Shown in pieces: positions 6,618 to 13,033 of a DNA stretch of 14,175 nucleotides. The notes below the pieces were generated by a model. It saw only the letters and a list, made by a program, of their open reading frames with translations, ran no database searches and was not told the origin of the DNA. Source of the DNA: Oscillospiraceae bacterium (GTDB taxonomy: Bacteria; Bacillota; Clostridia; Oscillospirales; Oscillospiraceae); the NCBI GenBank assembly GCA_016292445.1, contig JAEDIN010000027.1, forward strand, positions 1 to 14,175, in the 5' to 3' direction. How positions within the stretch are numbered: position 1 is the stretch's first letter; the number at the start of each line of letters is the position of its first letter. The position numbers and the translations under genes are program-made.

Positions 6618-7724
6618 TTACGCTCTCAATCTTATGGGCAAAATCATAAACTTGAACTTATCGCCGCCGTCTGCCGGAAGCAGCACGCAGGGAGAAGAGC
6701 TTGTATTCAGGCACAGTAAAAGCTCATCTGACGGAGCTGCCTTGAGTGCGTCCATGAGATACTTGCCGTTAAAGCCTATCTCCATGCCCTCGCCGCTGCC
6801 CTCGCAGAAGCAGACATCCTCCGCTTTGCCGATGGGAGTGACGCAAAGAAAATCTATAAAGCCCTCGTTGAAGCTCATTCTGACGGGGTTTTTTGTCTTT
6901 TCGTCAACTATCAGCACAACACGGTCAACTGCCTTGAGTATATCGGAGCGGTTTACCTTGACTTGGAGCTTAAAGTTTTCCGGCAGAGCCTTTTTATAAT
7001 TGAGGAAGTCGCCTTCAAGTCTGCGTGAAACGATGACCGTTTTGCCGACTGTGAAGGAAACATGATTGCCGCCTACGGAGATTTTGATTTTCTCCTCGCT
7101 GTCGCTTGCGCTTATTCGCTCAATATCCGCAAGGGCTGCGCCGGGAACGATAAATTCGTTGCGCTCGGCAGGTCCTTCTATCTCCTCGCGGCGCAGTGCA
7201 AGCCTGTAACCGTCGACGGAAACAAGGGTCAGAACTCCGTTTTCGACCTCGAACATCGAGCCCGTGTAAACAGGTCTTGCGTCATTGTCGCTGACGGCGA
7301 AGATGCTCTGATTAATCATGCTCTTTAAAACGCTCTGACCGATGGTATAGGTTTTAAGTCCGTCAACGGAGGGAAGCTCGGGGTATTCCTCGGAATCCAT
7401 GCCCATGAAGCTGAACTCCGTCTTCCCGCATTTAACGGTGGTCATATTCTGGCTGTCGGCAATTATCGATACCATGCCGTCGGGCATTCTTCTTACCATC
7501 TCGCCGAAAAGCTTGGCGTCAAGAACGACCGAGCCCGGCTCCTGAACCTCTGCTTCTATGTTTGTATAAATACCCTTTTTAAGGTCGTAGCCGGTAACTC
7601 TCAGATCCTCGCCTGCCTCGAGCAGAATGCCCTCAAGGGTGGGAATGGGGCTTTTCGAGGCTGCAGCTCTGGAGCTGACGGCAACTGCGGACTGAAGAAA
7701 TTGCTTTTCGCAGGTAAGTTTCAT
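6618..7724 (-). CDS. dnaN: DNA polymerase III beta subunit (sliding clamp)
   Basis: This 368-residue protein forms the ring-shaped dimer that tethers the replicative polymerase and other clamp-binding proteins to DNA. It shows three repeats of the clamp fold. Landmarks are the first-domain LRVTGYDLKKGI (41-52), SVDGYRLA (169-176), which corresponds to the TVDGHRLA motif of the client-binding pocket, GKYLMDALK (320-328), and the C-terminal MILPIRL (360-366). Length is normal. The start is fixed by a strong GGGAGG at 7732-7737, 7 bases upstream, the best ribosome site in the cluster. It is the first gene after oriC, with 243 bases of origin sequence between it and dnaA. It is followed after one base by the S4-domain gene. 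I see no clear promoter of its own, so transcription from the dnaA promoter through oriC is likely. Confidence 0.98.
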   Translation of the reverse strand: MKLTCEKQFLQSAVAVSSRAAASKSPIPTLEGILLEAGEDLRVTGYDLKKGIYTNIEAEVQEPGSVVLDAKLFGEMVRRMPDGMVSIIADSQNMTTVKCGKTEFSFMGMDSEEYPELPSVDGLKTYTIGQSVLKSMINQSIFAVSDNDARPVYTGSMFEVENGVLTLVSVDGYRLALRREEIEGPAERNEFIVPGAALADIERISASDSEEKIKISVGGNHVSFTVGKTVIVSRRLEGDFLNYKKALPENFKLQVKVNRSDILKAVDRVVLIVDEKTKNPVRMSFNEGFIDFLCVTPIGKAEDVCFCEGSGEGMEIGFNGKYLMDALKAAPSDELLLCLNTSSSPCVLLPADGGDKFKFMILPIRLRA

Positions 7725-7738
7725 TTTCTTTCCTCCCG

Positions 7739-7780
7739 ATTAAAAAAATCGTAATAATAAATAGATAAATCAAATAAATT
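7739..7780. other. AT-rich predicted DNA unwinding element
   Basis: Only four of the 42 bases are G or C. The stretch contains TAATAATAA (7752-7760) and repeated ATAAAT/AAATAA pieces. It lies between the trio run and the dnaN ribosome site, where the duplex first opens in the B. subtilis origin model. The repeated TAA units also fit the trio pattern, so DnaA could continue along this strand. The function is inferred from position and composition. Confidence 0.7.
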
Positions 7781-7798
7781 CAGTAGTAACAGCAGTAG
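7781..7798 (+). promoter_or_regulatory. DnaA-trio-like run (six triplets)
   Basis: The plus strand reads CAG TAG TAA CAG CAG TAG: six consecutive triplets, each with a central A, and a pyrimidine first and purine last. Read 3' to 5' this is GAT GAC GAC AAT GAT GAC, which resembles the DnaA-trio (3'-GAT-type) repeats known from B. subtilis as the single-strand track for the DnaA filament. It begins 10 bases from the DnaA box at 7809-7817 and ends at the AT-rich stretch, as expected for this element. There is no direct proof of function. Confidence 0.65.
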
Positions 7799-7808
7799 TC
7801 CGAAATTC

Positions 7809-7817
7809 TGTTGAAAA
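7809..7817 (-). promoter_or_regulatory. DnaA box, variant TTTTCAACA (nearest the trio run)
   Basis: The plus strand reads TGTTGAAAA, so the box reads TTTTCAACA on the minus strand. It differs from TTATCCACA at positions 3 and 6. It is the box closest to the trio run and would be the natural filament-start site. Confidence 0.7.
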
Positions 7818-7828
7818 GTCGCTGAAGG

Positions 7829-7837
7829 GCTTGAAAA
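7829..7837 (-). promoter_or_regulatory. Weak DnaA-box-like 9-mer
   Basis: On the minus strand it reads TTTTCAAGC, two mismatches from the local TTTTCAACA form. It is listed because it continues the row of same-orientation boxes; it may be a low-affinity site or chance. Confidence 0.35.
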
Positions 7838-7851
7838 CGCTGGATTTTCGC

Positions 7852-7860
7852 TGTTGACAA
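7852..7860 (-). promoter_or_regulatory. DnaA box, variant TTGTCAACA
   Basis: The plus strand reads TGTTGACAA. It has one mismatch to the local TTWTCAACA form, at position 3. Its start lies exactly 29 bases before that of the next box (7881), which itself lies 29 bases before the following one (7910). Confidence 0.55.
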
Positions 7861-7880
7861 AAATGTTCGTAAATTTTGGG

Positions 7881-7889
7881 TTTTCAACA
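7881..7889 (+). promoter_or_regulatory. DnaA box, variant TTTTCAACA
   Basis: The box TTTTCAACA is read on the plus strand. The extended GGGTTTTCAACA (7878-7889) recurs as an exact inverse at 7947-7958, showing conservation beyond the core 9-mer. Confidence 0.7.
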
Positions 7890-7909
7890 GGCAGTTTTGA
7901 GGTTTTTTG

Positions 7910-7918
7910 TTATCAACA
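7910..7918 (+). promoter_or_regulatory. DnaA box TTATCAACA (closest to consensus)
   Basis: TTATCAACA differs from canonical TTATCCACA only at position 6 (A for C). It is the nearest match to the classic box in the origin. Confidence 0.75.
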
Positions 7919-7930
7919 TCATTAAACAGG

Positions 7931-7939
7931 TTTTCAATA
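7931..7939 (+). promoter_or_regulatory. Weak DnaA box TTTTCAATA
   Basis: This 9-mer has one mismatch to the local TTTTCAACA form. It pairs as an inverted repeat with the box at 7947-7955: GGTTTTCAA at 7929-7937 mirrors TTGAAAACC at 7949-7957. Confidence 0.45.
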
Positions 7940-7946
7940 TTTAAGA

Positions 7947-7955
7947 TGTTGAAAA
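7947..7955 (-). promoter_or_regulatory. DnaA box, variant TTTTCAACA (nearest dnaA)
   Basis: The plus strand reads TGTTGAAAA. It lies 12 bases from the dnaA stop codon and is the inverse of the extended box at 7878-7889. Confidence 0.7.
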
Positions 7956-7967
7956 CCCGATATAAAA

Positions 7968-9275
7968 TCAGTTGGAATTTATGTTCGAGGTGATGTCTCT
8001 GACGGTGGCAGCAATGGTCGGGTCGGTCTTTATCATGTCCTCAATCTTCTTTATCGAGGATATGACCGTCGAGTGGTTTCTGTCCTCAAACTCAGCGCCT
8101 ATCTCCTTAAGCGAGAGATTTGTCAGCGTGCGGATAAGATACATCGCTATCTGTCTTGCAATTGCGGTATTCTTCGAGCGGTTCTGTCCGCGCAGATCCT
8201 CCTCGGTGAGCGAGTAGTACAGTGCGCTTTCGCGGATAATGAGCTGCGGCGAGGGGATAAATGTGCCGATGCGCACAACATCCTTTATAGCGCGTTTGAC
8301 CGCCTGCGTGTCGATCTTACTGTCGAGTATCTCCTTATACGCCGTGAGGCGCTTTATAACGCCCTCTATCTGCCTGACATTGGTAGTAATCGTCTCGGCT
8401 ATATAGGTGACGGCGTCCTCCTCAAGGATAAGACCGAGCTGTGCCGCCTTGGTTCTGGTTATGACCATTCGCGTTTCTATATCCGGCGGCTGGATATCCG
8501 CCATCAGACCGCCCTGAAAGCGCGACATAAGTCTGTCGTCAAGCAGGCTCATCTCGATAGGAGGTCTATCGGAGGTGATGACTATCTGGTGTCCTGCCTC
8601 GTAGATGTTGTTGAAGGTATGGAAGAACTCCTCCTGCGTTGCCTGCTTACCGGCGATGAACTGAATATCATCGACCAAAAACAGATCAACATTGCGGTAT
8701 TTGAGCCTGAACTCCTCGCCCGTGCCCTCCTTGATGGATTTAAGGAGCTGATTTGTAAAATCGTCGCCCTTGACATAGGCAATCTTCGTCGAGGGGTTTC
8801 TCTCGCGAATTGCCTGACCGATCGCAAGCAGAAGATGCGTCTTTCCCAAACCGGAGTTACCGTAGATAAACAGGGGATTGTACGCGCTGCCGGGATTTTG
8901 AGAAACGGCGTAGGCGGCGTTATGCGCAAAGCGGTTGGAATTGCCGACTATGAAGCGGTCAAAGGTGTAGCCCGCCATCTCGGGCAGAGGATCGTCCTCG
9001 GGCTTGTGCGCCTGATACTCGCCCAGCTCATCACCGGCAAGAACGACAAGTCCGAAGTTTGTCGAGAAAATATCCGACAAGGCTTGCTTGATTGTTTCGG
9101 CAAAGCGGCTTACAATGATATCACGCTTAAAATCCGAGGTGGTGTGAATGACCAGCTCCGAGCCGTTTATCTCCACCGGATGGCAGTCGGAAAACCAAGT
9201 CGATATAGCCGTCGGCGTAAGCTGCTGCGCGAGCACATCAATAACCGCAGCCCATATGTCCTGAAGAGAATTCAT
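7968..9275 (-). CDS. dnaA: Chromosomal replication initiator protein DnaA
   Basis: This 435-residue AAA+ initiator binds DnaA boxes and melts oriC. Domain I covers about 1-75, and domain II is a short linker (about 76-100). Domain III shows Walker A GNSGLGKTH (139-147), Walker B LFLVDDIQF (198-206), and the conserved Arg252 in LMSRF. Domain IV has the helix-turn-helix with RQIAMYL (374-380) and the signature segment DRNHSTV (398-404). Where most DnaA proteins read RDHTTV, this one has Asn400 and Ser402, and Lys390 replaces the usual Pro in SLPEIG. The protein is slightly shorter than the common 445-470, mostly through the linker. The start is supported by AGAGGGG 11 bases upstream. It is the first gene of the minus-strand block and is divergent from mfd. 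A good extended -10 promoter lies upstream. Confidence 0.98.
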   Translation of the reverse strand: MNSLQDIWAAVIDVLAQQLTPTAISTWFSDCHPVEINGSELVIHTTSDFKRDIIVSRFAETIKQALSDIFSTNFGLVVLAGDELGEYQAHKPEDDPLPEMAGYTFDRFIVGNSNRFAHNAAYAVSQNPGSAYNPLFIYGNSGLGKTHLLLAIGQAIRERNPSTKIAYVKGDDFTNQLLKSIKEGTGEEFRLKYRNVDLFLVDDIQFIAGKQATQEEFFHTFNNIYEAGHQIVITSDRPPIEMSLLDDRLMSRFQGGLMADIQPPDIETRMVITRTKAAQLGLILEEDAVTYIAETITTNVRQIEGVIKRLTAYKEILDSKIDTQAVKRAIKDVVRIGTFIPSPQLIIRESALYYSLTEEDLRGQNRSKNTAIARQIAMYLIRTLTNLSLKEIGAEFEDRNHSTVISSIKKIEDMIKTDPTIAATVRDITSNINSN

Positions 9276-9329
9276 ATATTTCGTTACCCCTCTTTACAAG
9301 CGATTTTATCCCATTTTTTTAACTGATTC

Positions 9330-9358
9330 ATTATAACAAAATTATAGCCGTCTTGCAA
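9330..9358 (-). promoter_or_regulatory. dnaA promoter (sigma-A type, extended -10)
   Basis: On the minus strand, -35 TTGCAA (9353-9358) is followed after 17 bases by a perfect -10 TATAAT (9330-9335). The -10 is preceded by TG one base away, giving the extended form TGTTATAAT (9330-9338). Transcription would start near 9323, leaving a leader of about 48 bases before the dnaA ATG with its GAGGGG site. A second TATAAT at 9341-9346 has no good -35. Confidence 0.75.
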
Positions 9359-9415
9359 GATATATATATAATAATGTATAAGAATTTCGAACATTTTTTT
9401 GTCTTTTGTTGATAC

Positions 9416-9444
9416 TTGCGCGGCTTGACAAGTGATTATATAAT
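9416..9444 (+). promoter_or_regulatory. Candidate mfd promoter overlapping the start codon region
   Basis: A perfect -10 TATAAT lies at 9439-9444. At the ideal 17-base distance the -35 is TTGCGC (9416-9421), which matches the consensus at 3 of 6 positions. Transcription would begin near 9451, which is after the first in-frame ATG (9448) and just before the second (9454). A perfect TTGACA at 9425-9430 lies only 8 bases from the -10 and cannot pair with it. Confidence 0.5.
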
Positions 9445-9447
9445 GTT

Positions 9448-12400
9448 ATGGCAATGAAATTATTAAATCAGCAGATTTTTGAAAACAAGGAAGCCGCCGC
9501 CCTCCCGTGCCTGCTCGAGAGCGGAGGACTTCCTGCGCTCATTTCGGGGCTTTCCTCGGTGCACAGGGCAAATTTAGCCGCCGCACTTTTTGAACGGCTG
9601 GAAATGCCGCTTTTCGTTATTTGCCCCGATGAAGCCTCTGCCGACGGCTTTGCCCGAGATTTAGAGGCGATGACGGGTGTTAAGCCGAGTATTCTGTTTT
9701 CACGCGATTTTACCTTTTATCCCACGCTTGCAGCCTCCCGTCAGGCAGAGCAGCAGCGTATAAGCACGCTAAGTGCGCTTATACGCGGTGAAAGCCGCAT
9801 TACCGTGGCGACGGTATCCGCGCTTTTGCAGCGCACCATGCCGCCGCAGACACTGCTCGATGCCGGCTTTGAGGTAACAGACGGCGGCGAATGTCCCCCC
9901 GAGGAGCTGGAAAGGGTCTTGCTTCGCTGCGGCTATGAGAAATGCGAGCAGGTCGAGGGTACGGGTCAGTATGCGCGCCGGGGCGGCATTCTGGATTTCT
10001 TCTCACCCATGTATCAAGAGCCTGTCAGAATTGAATTTTGGGGCGACGATATCGACTCCATGGGCTTTTTCGATGTGCACACCCAGCGCAGAACGCAGGC
10101 AATTGATAAGTGCCGCATTCTTCCGGCGGCGGAGGCACTTGTTTCGCTTTCCGGCGGCGGCAGGCAGGCGGTGTGCAAAAAGCTCTCGGCGATGGCGGAC
10201 CGCTGCTCCCGTCATAAGAGCTCGCCGCAGCTAAAAGACCTTGAAGCAACCCTCAGAGGCGATATTGAGCGCATTGAAAACGATATTCGTCTCGAGGATC
10301 TCGACAGATACCTGCCGCTGCTCTACGAGCCTGCCTACGGTGCGGATTACATTCCTTCCGACTGCTTCGTGCTGTTTGACCAGCCGCCCAGATGCGCCGA
10401 CCGCGCAAAGGGCTTTAATAAGCAGCTCGGCGAGGATATATCCGCCTTGACGAAAAAGGGTATGCTCGCCGTGACGGCGGAATCGTTCAGAATGTCCTTT
10501 GACGAATTGTGCCGAAGCCTGTCGGATTTCCCCGTTTACATGGCAGACGCCTTCACCGTGGGCAGATACCCCATCGAACCTAAAACGCTGTGCTCAATTC
10601 CGGCAAAGCAATTGCCAAGCTACGCAGGCTCGGTAAAGACCGCGGCAGACGATGTTTCGCTGTACTTAAAGCAGGGCTACCGAGTTGTGGTGCTTGCGGG
10701 AGATATGCGCCGCGCACAGGTCCTGCAGGATTTCTTTAAGGATAACGGCATAAAGGCTCTTATGTTCGAGGAGCTTAAAAAAATGCCCGAGTGCGGCGAG
10801 TGCTTCATAGCCGTCGGCGCGATGAGCGCAGGCATTGAATATCCGGGGCTTAAGCTTGCTATCATCACCGACGCGCAGCTTATCCGTGTGCGTGAGCACA
10901 AAAGCGGCAAACGGAAAAAAGCACCCTCCAACCGAGAGCGCATAAACTCCTACGCAGACCTTTCCCCCGGCGACTATGTCGTTCACGAGGTGCACGGAAT
11001 AGGCCGCTTTGCCGGCATCCACAAGATGAAGGTGGACGGCTTTGAAAAGGATTATATAAAAATCTGCTACGCAGGCTCGGACAGCTTGTATGTTCCGGCA
11101 ACGCAGCTTGATATGGTGACAAAATACCTCGGCGCGGGTGAGGAGCACAAGGTAAAGCTGTCTAAAATGGGCGGCGCGGAGTGGACGAAAACGCGCAACC
11201 GCGCCAAGGCGGCGACAAAGAAGCTTGCCAAGGAGCTTATCGCGCTCTATGCCGAAAGATCACGAGTGCCGGGTCATGCCTTTGCCGAGGATACCGCGTG
11301 GCAGAGGGAATTTGAGGATAACTTCGGCTACACGGAAACGGACGATCAGCTCAGGTGCATAAGCGAAATTAAAGCCGATATGGAATCGAGCGTTCCCATG
11401 GACAGACTGCTGTGCGGCGATGTCGGCTACGGCAAAACGGAGGTTGCTCTGCGCGCTGTTATGAAGTGCATTTTGGATAACCGCCAGGCGGCTGTTCTCG
11501 TTCCGACAACGGTGCTTGCCCAGCAGCATTATCAGACCGCGCTGCAGCGGTTTTTCGGCTTTCCCGTGACCGTTGAGGTGCTCAGCCGCTTCAGAACTCC
11601 GGCGCAGACAGCAAAAACGCTCGATGACCTCAAAACCGGCAAGTGCGACCTTGTTATAGGCACGCACAGGCTTTTGCAGAAGGATGTAAAATTCAAAAAT
11701 CTCGGACTGCTCATCGTTGACGAGGAGCAGCGCTTCGGTGTGTCGCACAAGGAGCATATAAAGGAAATGTCGAGGGGCGTGGATGTGCTCACGCTGTCGG
11801 CTACGCCCATACCCCGAACGCTCAACATGGCGCTGTCGGGCATCCGCGATATGTCGTCTATCGACGAGCCGCCGCAGGACAGACTGCCGGTGCAGACCTT
11901 CGTCATGGAGCATGACTGGTCGGTGCTGTGCGACGCGATAAACCGCGAACTGCAAAGGGGCGGTCAGGTGTATTACCTGCACAACCGCATAGATAATATA
12001 GAGCGCACCGCCGTGAGAATTCGCGAGATGCTCGGCGGCGAGGTCACCGTAGGCGTTGCCCACGGTCAGATGGATAAGGATATGCTTGCCTCCGTCATGG
12101 AGGAGGTCACCGAGGGCAAGGTGCAGGTGCTTGTCTGTACTACGATAATCGAAACGGGCATTGACATTCCGAATGTCAACACCCTGATCATTGAGGACGC
12201 GGACAAAATGGGTCTTGCCCAGCTCCACCAAATACGCGGCAGGGTTGGCCGCTCGACCCGCCGTGCCTCGGCGTATCTCACCTTTAGGCAGAACAAGGTG
12301 CTCAGCGAGATAGCCGAAAAGCGGCTTACCGCTATACGCGAGTTTGCCGAGTTCGGCTCGGGCTTCAAGATAGCCATGCGCGACCTTGAGATAAGGGGCG

Positions 12401-12957
12401 CAGGCAATCTTCTCGGTGCAGAGCAGTCGGGACATATGATAGATGTCGGCTACGATATGTATATGAAGCTTCTGAGCGAGGCGGTGCTTACCGAGCGCGG
12501 AATTGCCCCCGAAAAGCGCGCGGATTGCTCGGCGGATCTGTCGGTGAGCGCAAATATTCCGGAAAGCTACATCCGCTCACCCGAGCAGCGCATGGATATC
12601 TACCGCCGCATCGCGCTTATCCGTACCGAGGATGAGGCAGACGACCTCACCGATGAGATAATCGACCGCTTCGGCGATCCGCCGCCGTCTGTAAACGCGC
12701 TTATCCATGTCGCACTTCTTCGCGGCGAGGCAGGCAAGGCAGGCATCAGCGATATTCAGCAGAAAAACGGGCTTTTGCGCTTCACGCTGGAAAATTTCGA
12801 TATGGAAAAGGTGTCGAGACTGTATGCCAGACCCGAATATAAGGGTAAGCTAAAGGTCGAGGCAGGCACTAAGCCCTGCGTCAGTCTCAAAATTCAGTCG
12901 AAGACACGCACCATCGACGAGGCAAGGAAATTTGTTGCTGCATGGAGTTCGGAATAA
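9448..12957 (+). CDS. mfd: Transcription-repair coupling factor Mfd
   Basis: This 1169-residue protein is the translocase that removes RNA polymerase stalled at DNA lesions and recruits UvrA. The N-terminal UvrB-like module includes GTGQYARRGGILDFF (171-185). The RNA polymerase-interacting CarD-like domain starts at LSPGDYVVHEVHGIG (505-519) and runs to about 575. The RecG-like helicase core has Walker A GDVGYGKT (657-664), DEEQ (758-761), LSATPIPRT (783-791) and QIRGRVGR (928-935). The TRG translocation region includes RGAGNLLG (983-990), and an inhibitory C-terminal domain follows. The length is normal. No Shine-Dalgarno precedes ATG 9448. ATG 9454 (giving MKLLNQQ) may be the true start, because a -10 box ends at 9444. 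It is divergent from dnaA and followed after 76 bases by the isomerase lipoprotein gene. Confidence 0.97.
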   Translation: MAMKLLNQQIFENKEAAALPCLLESGGLPALISGLSSVHRANLAAALFERLEMPLFVICPDEASADGFARDLEAMTGVKPSILFSRDFTFYPTLAASRQAEQQRISTLSALIRGESRITVATVSALLQRTMPPQTLLDAGFEVTDGGECPPEELERVLLRCGYEKCEQVEGTGQYARRGGILDFFSPMYQEPVRIEFWGDDIDSMGFFDVHTQRRTQAIDKCRILPAAEALVSLSGGGRQAVCKKLSAMADRCSRHKSSPQLKDLEATLRGDIERIENDIRLEDLDRYLPLLYEPAYGADYIPSDCFVLFDQPPRCADRAKGFNKQLGEDISALTKKGMLAVTAESFRMSFDELCRSLSDFPVYMADAFTVGRYPIEPKTLCSIPAKQLPSYAGSVKTAADDVSLYLKQGYRVVVLAGDMRRAQVLQDFFKDNGIKALMFEELKKMPECGECFIAVGAMSAGIEYPGLKLAIITDAQLIRVREHKSGKRKKAPSNRERINSYADLSPGDYVVHEVHGIGRFAGIHKMKVDGFEKDYIKICYAGSDSLYVPATQLDMVTKYLGAGEEHKVKLSKMGGAEWTKTRNRAKAATKKLAKELIALYAERSRVPGHAFAEDTAWQREFEDNFGYTETDDQLRCISEIKADMESSVPMDRLLCGDVGYGKTEVALRAVMKCILDNRQAAVLVPTTVLAQQHYQTALQRFFGFPVTVEVLSRFRTPAQTAKTLDDLKTGKCDLVIGTHRLLQKDVKFKNLGLLIVDEEQRFGVSHKEHIKEMSRGVDVLTLSATPIPRTLNMALSGIRDMSSIDEPPQDRLPVQTFVMEHDWSVLCDAINRELQRGGQVYYLHNRIDNIERTAVRIREMLGGEVTVGVAHGQMDKDMLASVMEEVTEGKVQVLVCTTIIETGIDIPNVNTLIIEDADKMGLAQLHQIRGRVGRSTRRASAYLTFRQNKVLSEIAEKRLTAIREFAEFGSGFKIAMRDLEIRGAGNLLGAEQSGHMIDVGYDMYMKLLSEAVLTERGIAPEKRADCSADLSVSANIPESYIRSPEQRMDIYRRIALIRTEDEADDLTDEIIDRFGDPPPSVNALIHVALLRGEAGKAGISDIQQKNGLLRFTLENFDMEKVSRLYARPEYKGKLKVEAGTKPCVSLKIQSKTRTIDEARKFVAAWSSE

Positions 12958-13033
12958 AGTTAACGATTTGTTCTGGATTATTGCTAAAATATGTATTAGA
13001 ATAAGCTAAATCAATTACGATTGGAGATTAACG
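12958..13033 (+). other. Short AT-rich gap between mfd and the lipoprotein gene
   Basis: There is no hairpin followed by a U run, so no terminator separates the two genes. TTGTTC and a weak -10 such as TATGTA, 16 bases on, could form a poor promoter. The gap ends with GGAG at 13023-13026, the ribosome site for the next gene. Co-transcription with mfd is plausible. Confidence 0.4.

Larger units (their letters stand above)
7725..7967. other. oriC: Predicted replication origin (oriC) between dnaA and dnaN
   Basis: This 243-base gap lies where the unwinding region of B. subtilis-type origins lies. Seven DnaA-box-like 9-mers occur between 7809 and 7955, five of them close to TTTTCAACA or TTATCAACA. 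From dnaA towards dnaN the order is box array, a 10-base spacer with a short CG-containing piece, six DnaA-trio-like triplets, and a 42-base stretch with only four G/C. This is the order of the basal unwinding system in B. subtilis. The boxes at 7809, 7829 and 7852 read on the minus strand, those at 7881, 7910 and 7931 on the plus strand, and the last at 7947 on the minus strand. GGGTTTTCAACA at 7878-7889 recurs as an exact inverse at 7947-7958. No canonical TTATCCACA is present. Confidence 0.9.
9276..9447. promoter_or_regulatory. Divergent dnaA / mfd intergenic region
   Basis: These 172 AT-rich bases separate two divergent genes. The region carries a strong minus-strand promoter for dnaA and a -10 hexamer directly before mfd. 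Only one DnaA-box-like 9-mer is seen, at 9407-9415: TGTTGATAC, or GTATCAACA on the minus strand, one mismatch from TTATCAACA. It could mediate mild control by DnaA. There is no dense box cluster like the upstream half of the B. subtilis origin, and no small gene. Confidence 0.6.

Noticed and set aside
7929..7957. 9-base-pair hairpin just beyond dnaA as an intrinsic terminator
   Set aside because: The arms are two DnaA boxes in opposite orientation, the loop is 11 bases, and no U run follows on the dnaA strand. It is better explained as part of the origin.
8073..9326. Long plus-strand open frame (417 codons) opposite dnaA, extending past its start
   Set aside because: It lies almost entirely on the complement of dnaA and its translation has no recognisable features; the last codons only run into the promoter region by chance.
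9425..9430. Perfect TTGACA as the mfd -35 element
   Set aside because: It is only 8 bases before the TATAAT at 9439-9444, far too close for RNA polymerase, and 17 bases downstream of it the sequence is ATGGCA rather than a -10 hexamer.
11260..12435. Long minus-strand open frame (391 codons) opposite mfd
   Set aside because: Antisense to the conserved helicase core of mfd. No start signals or domains.
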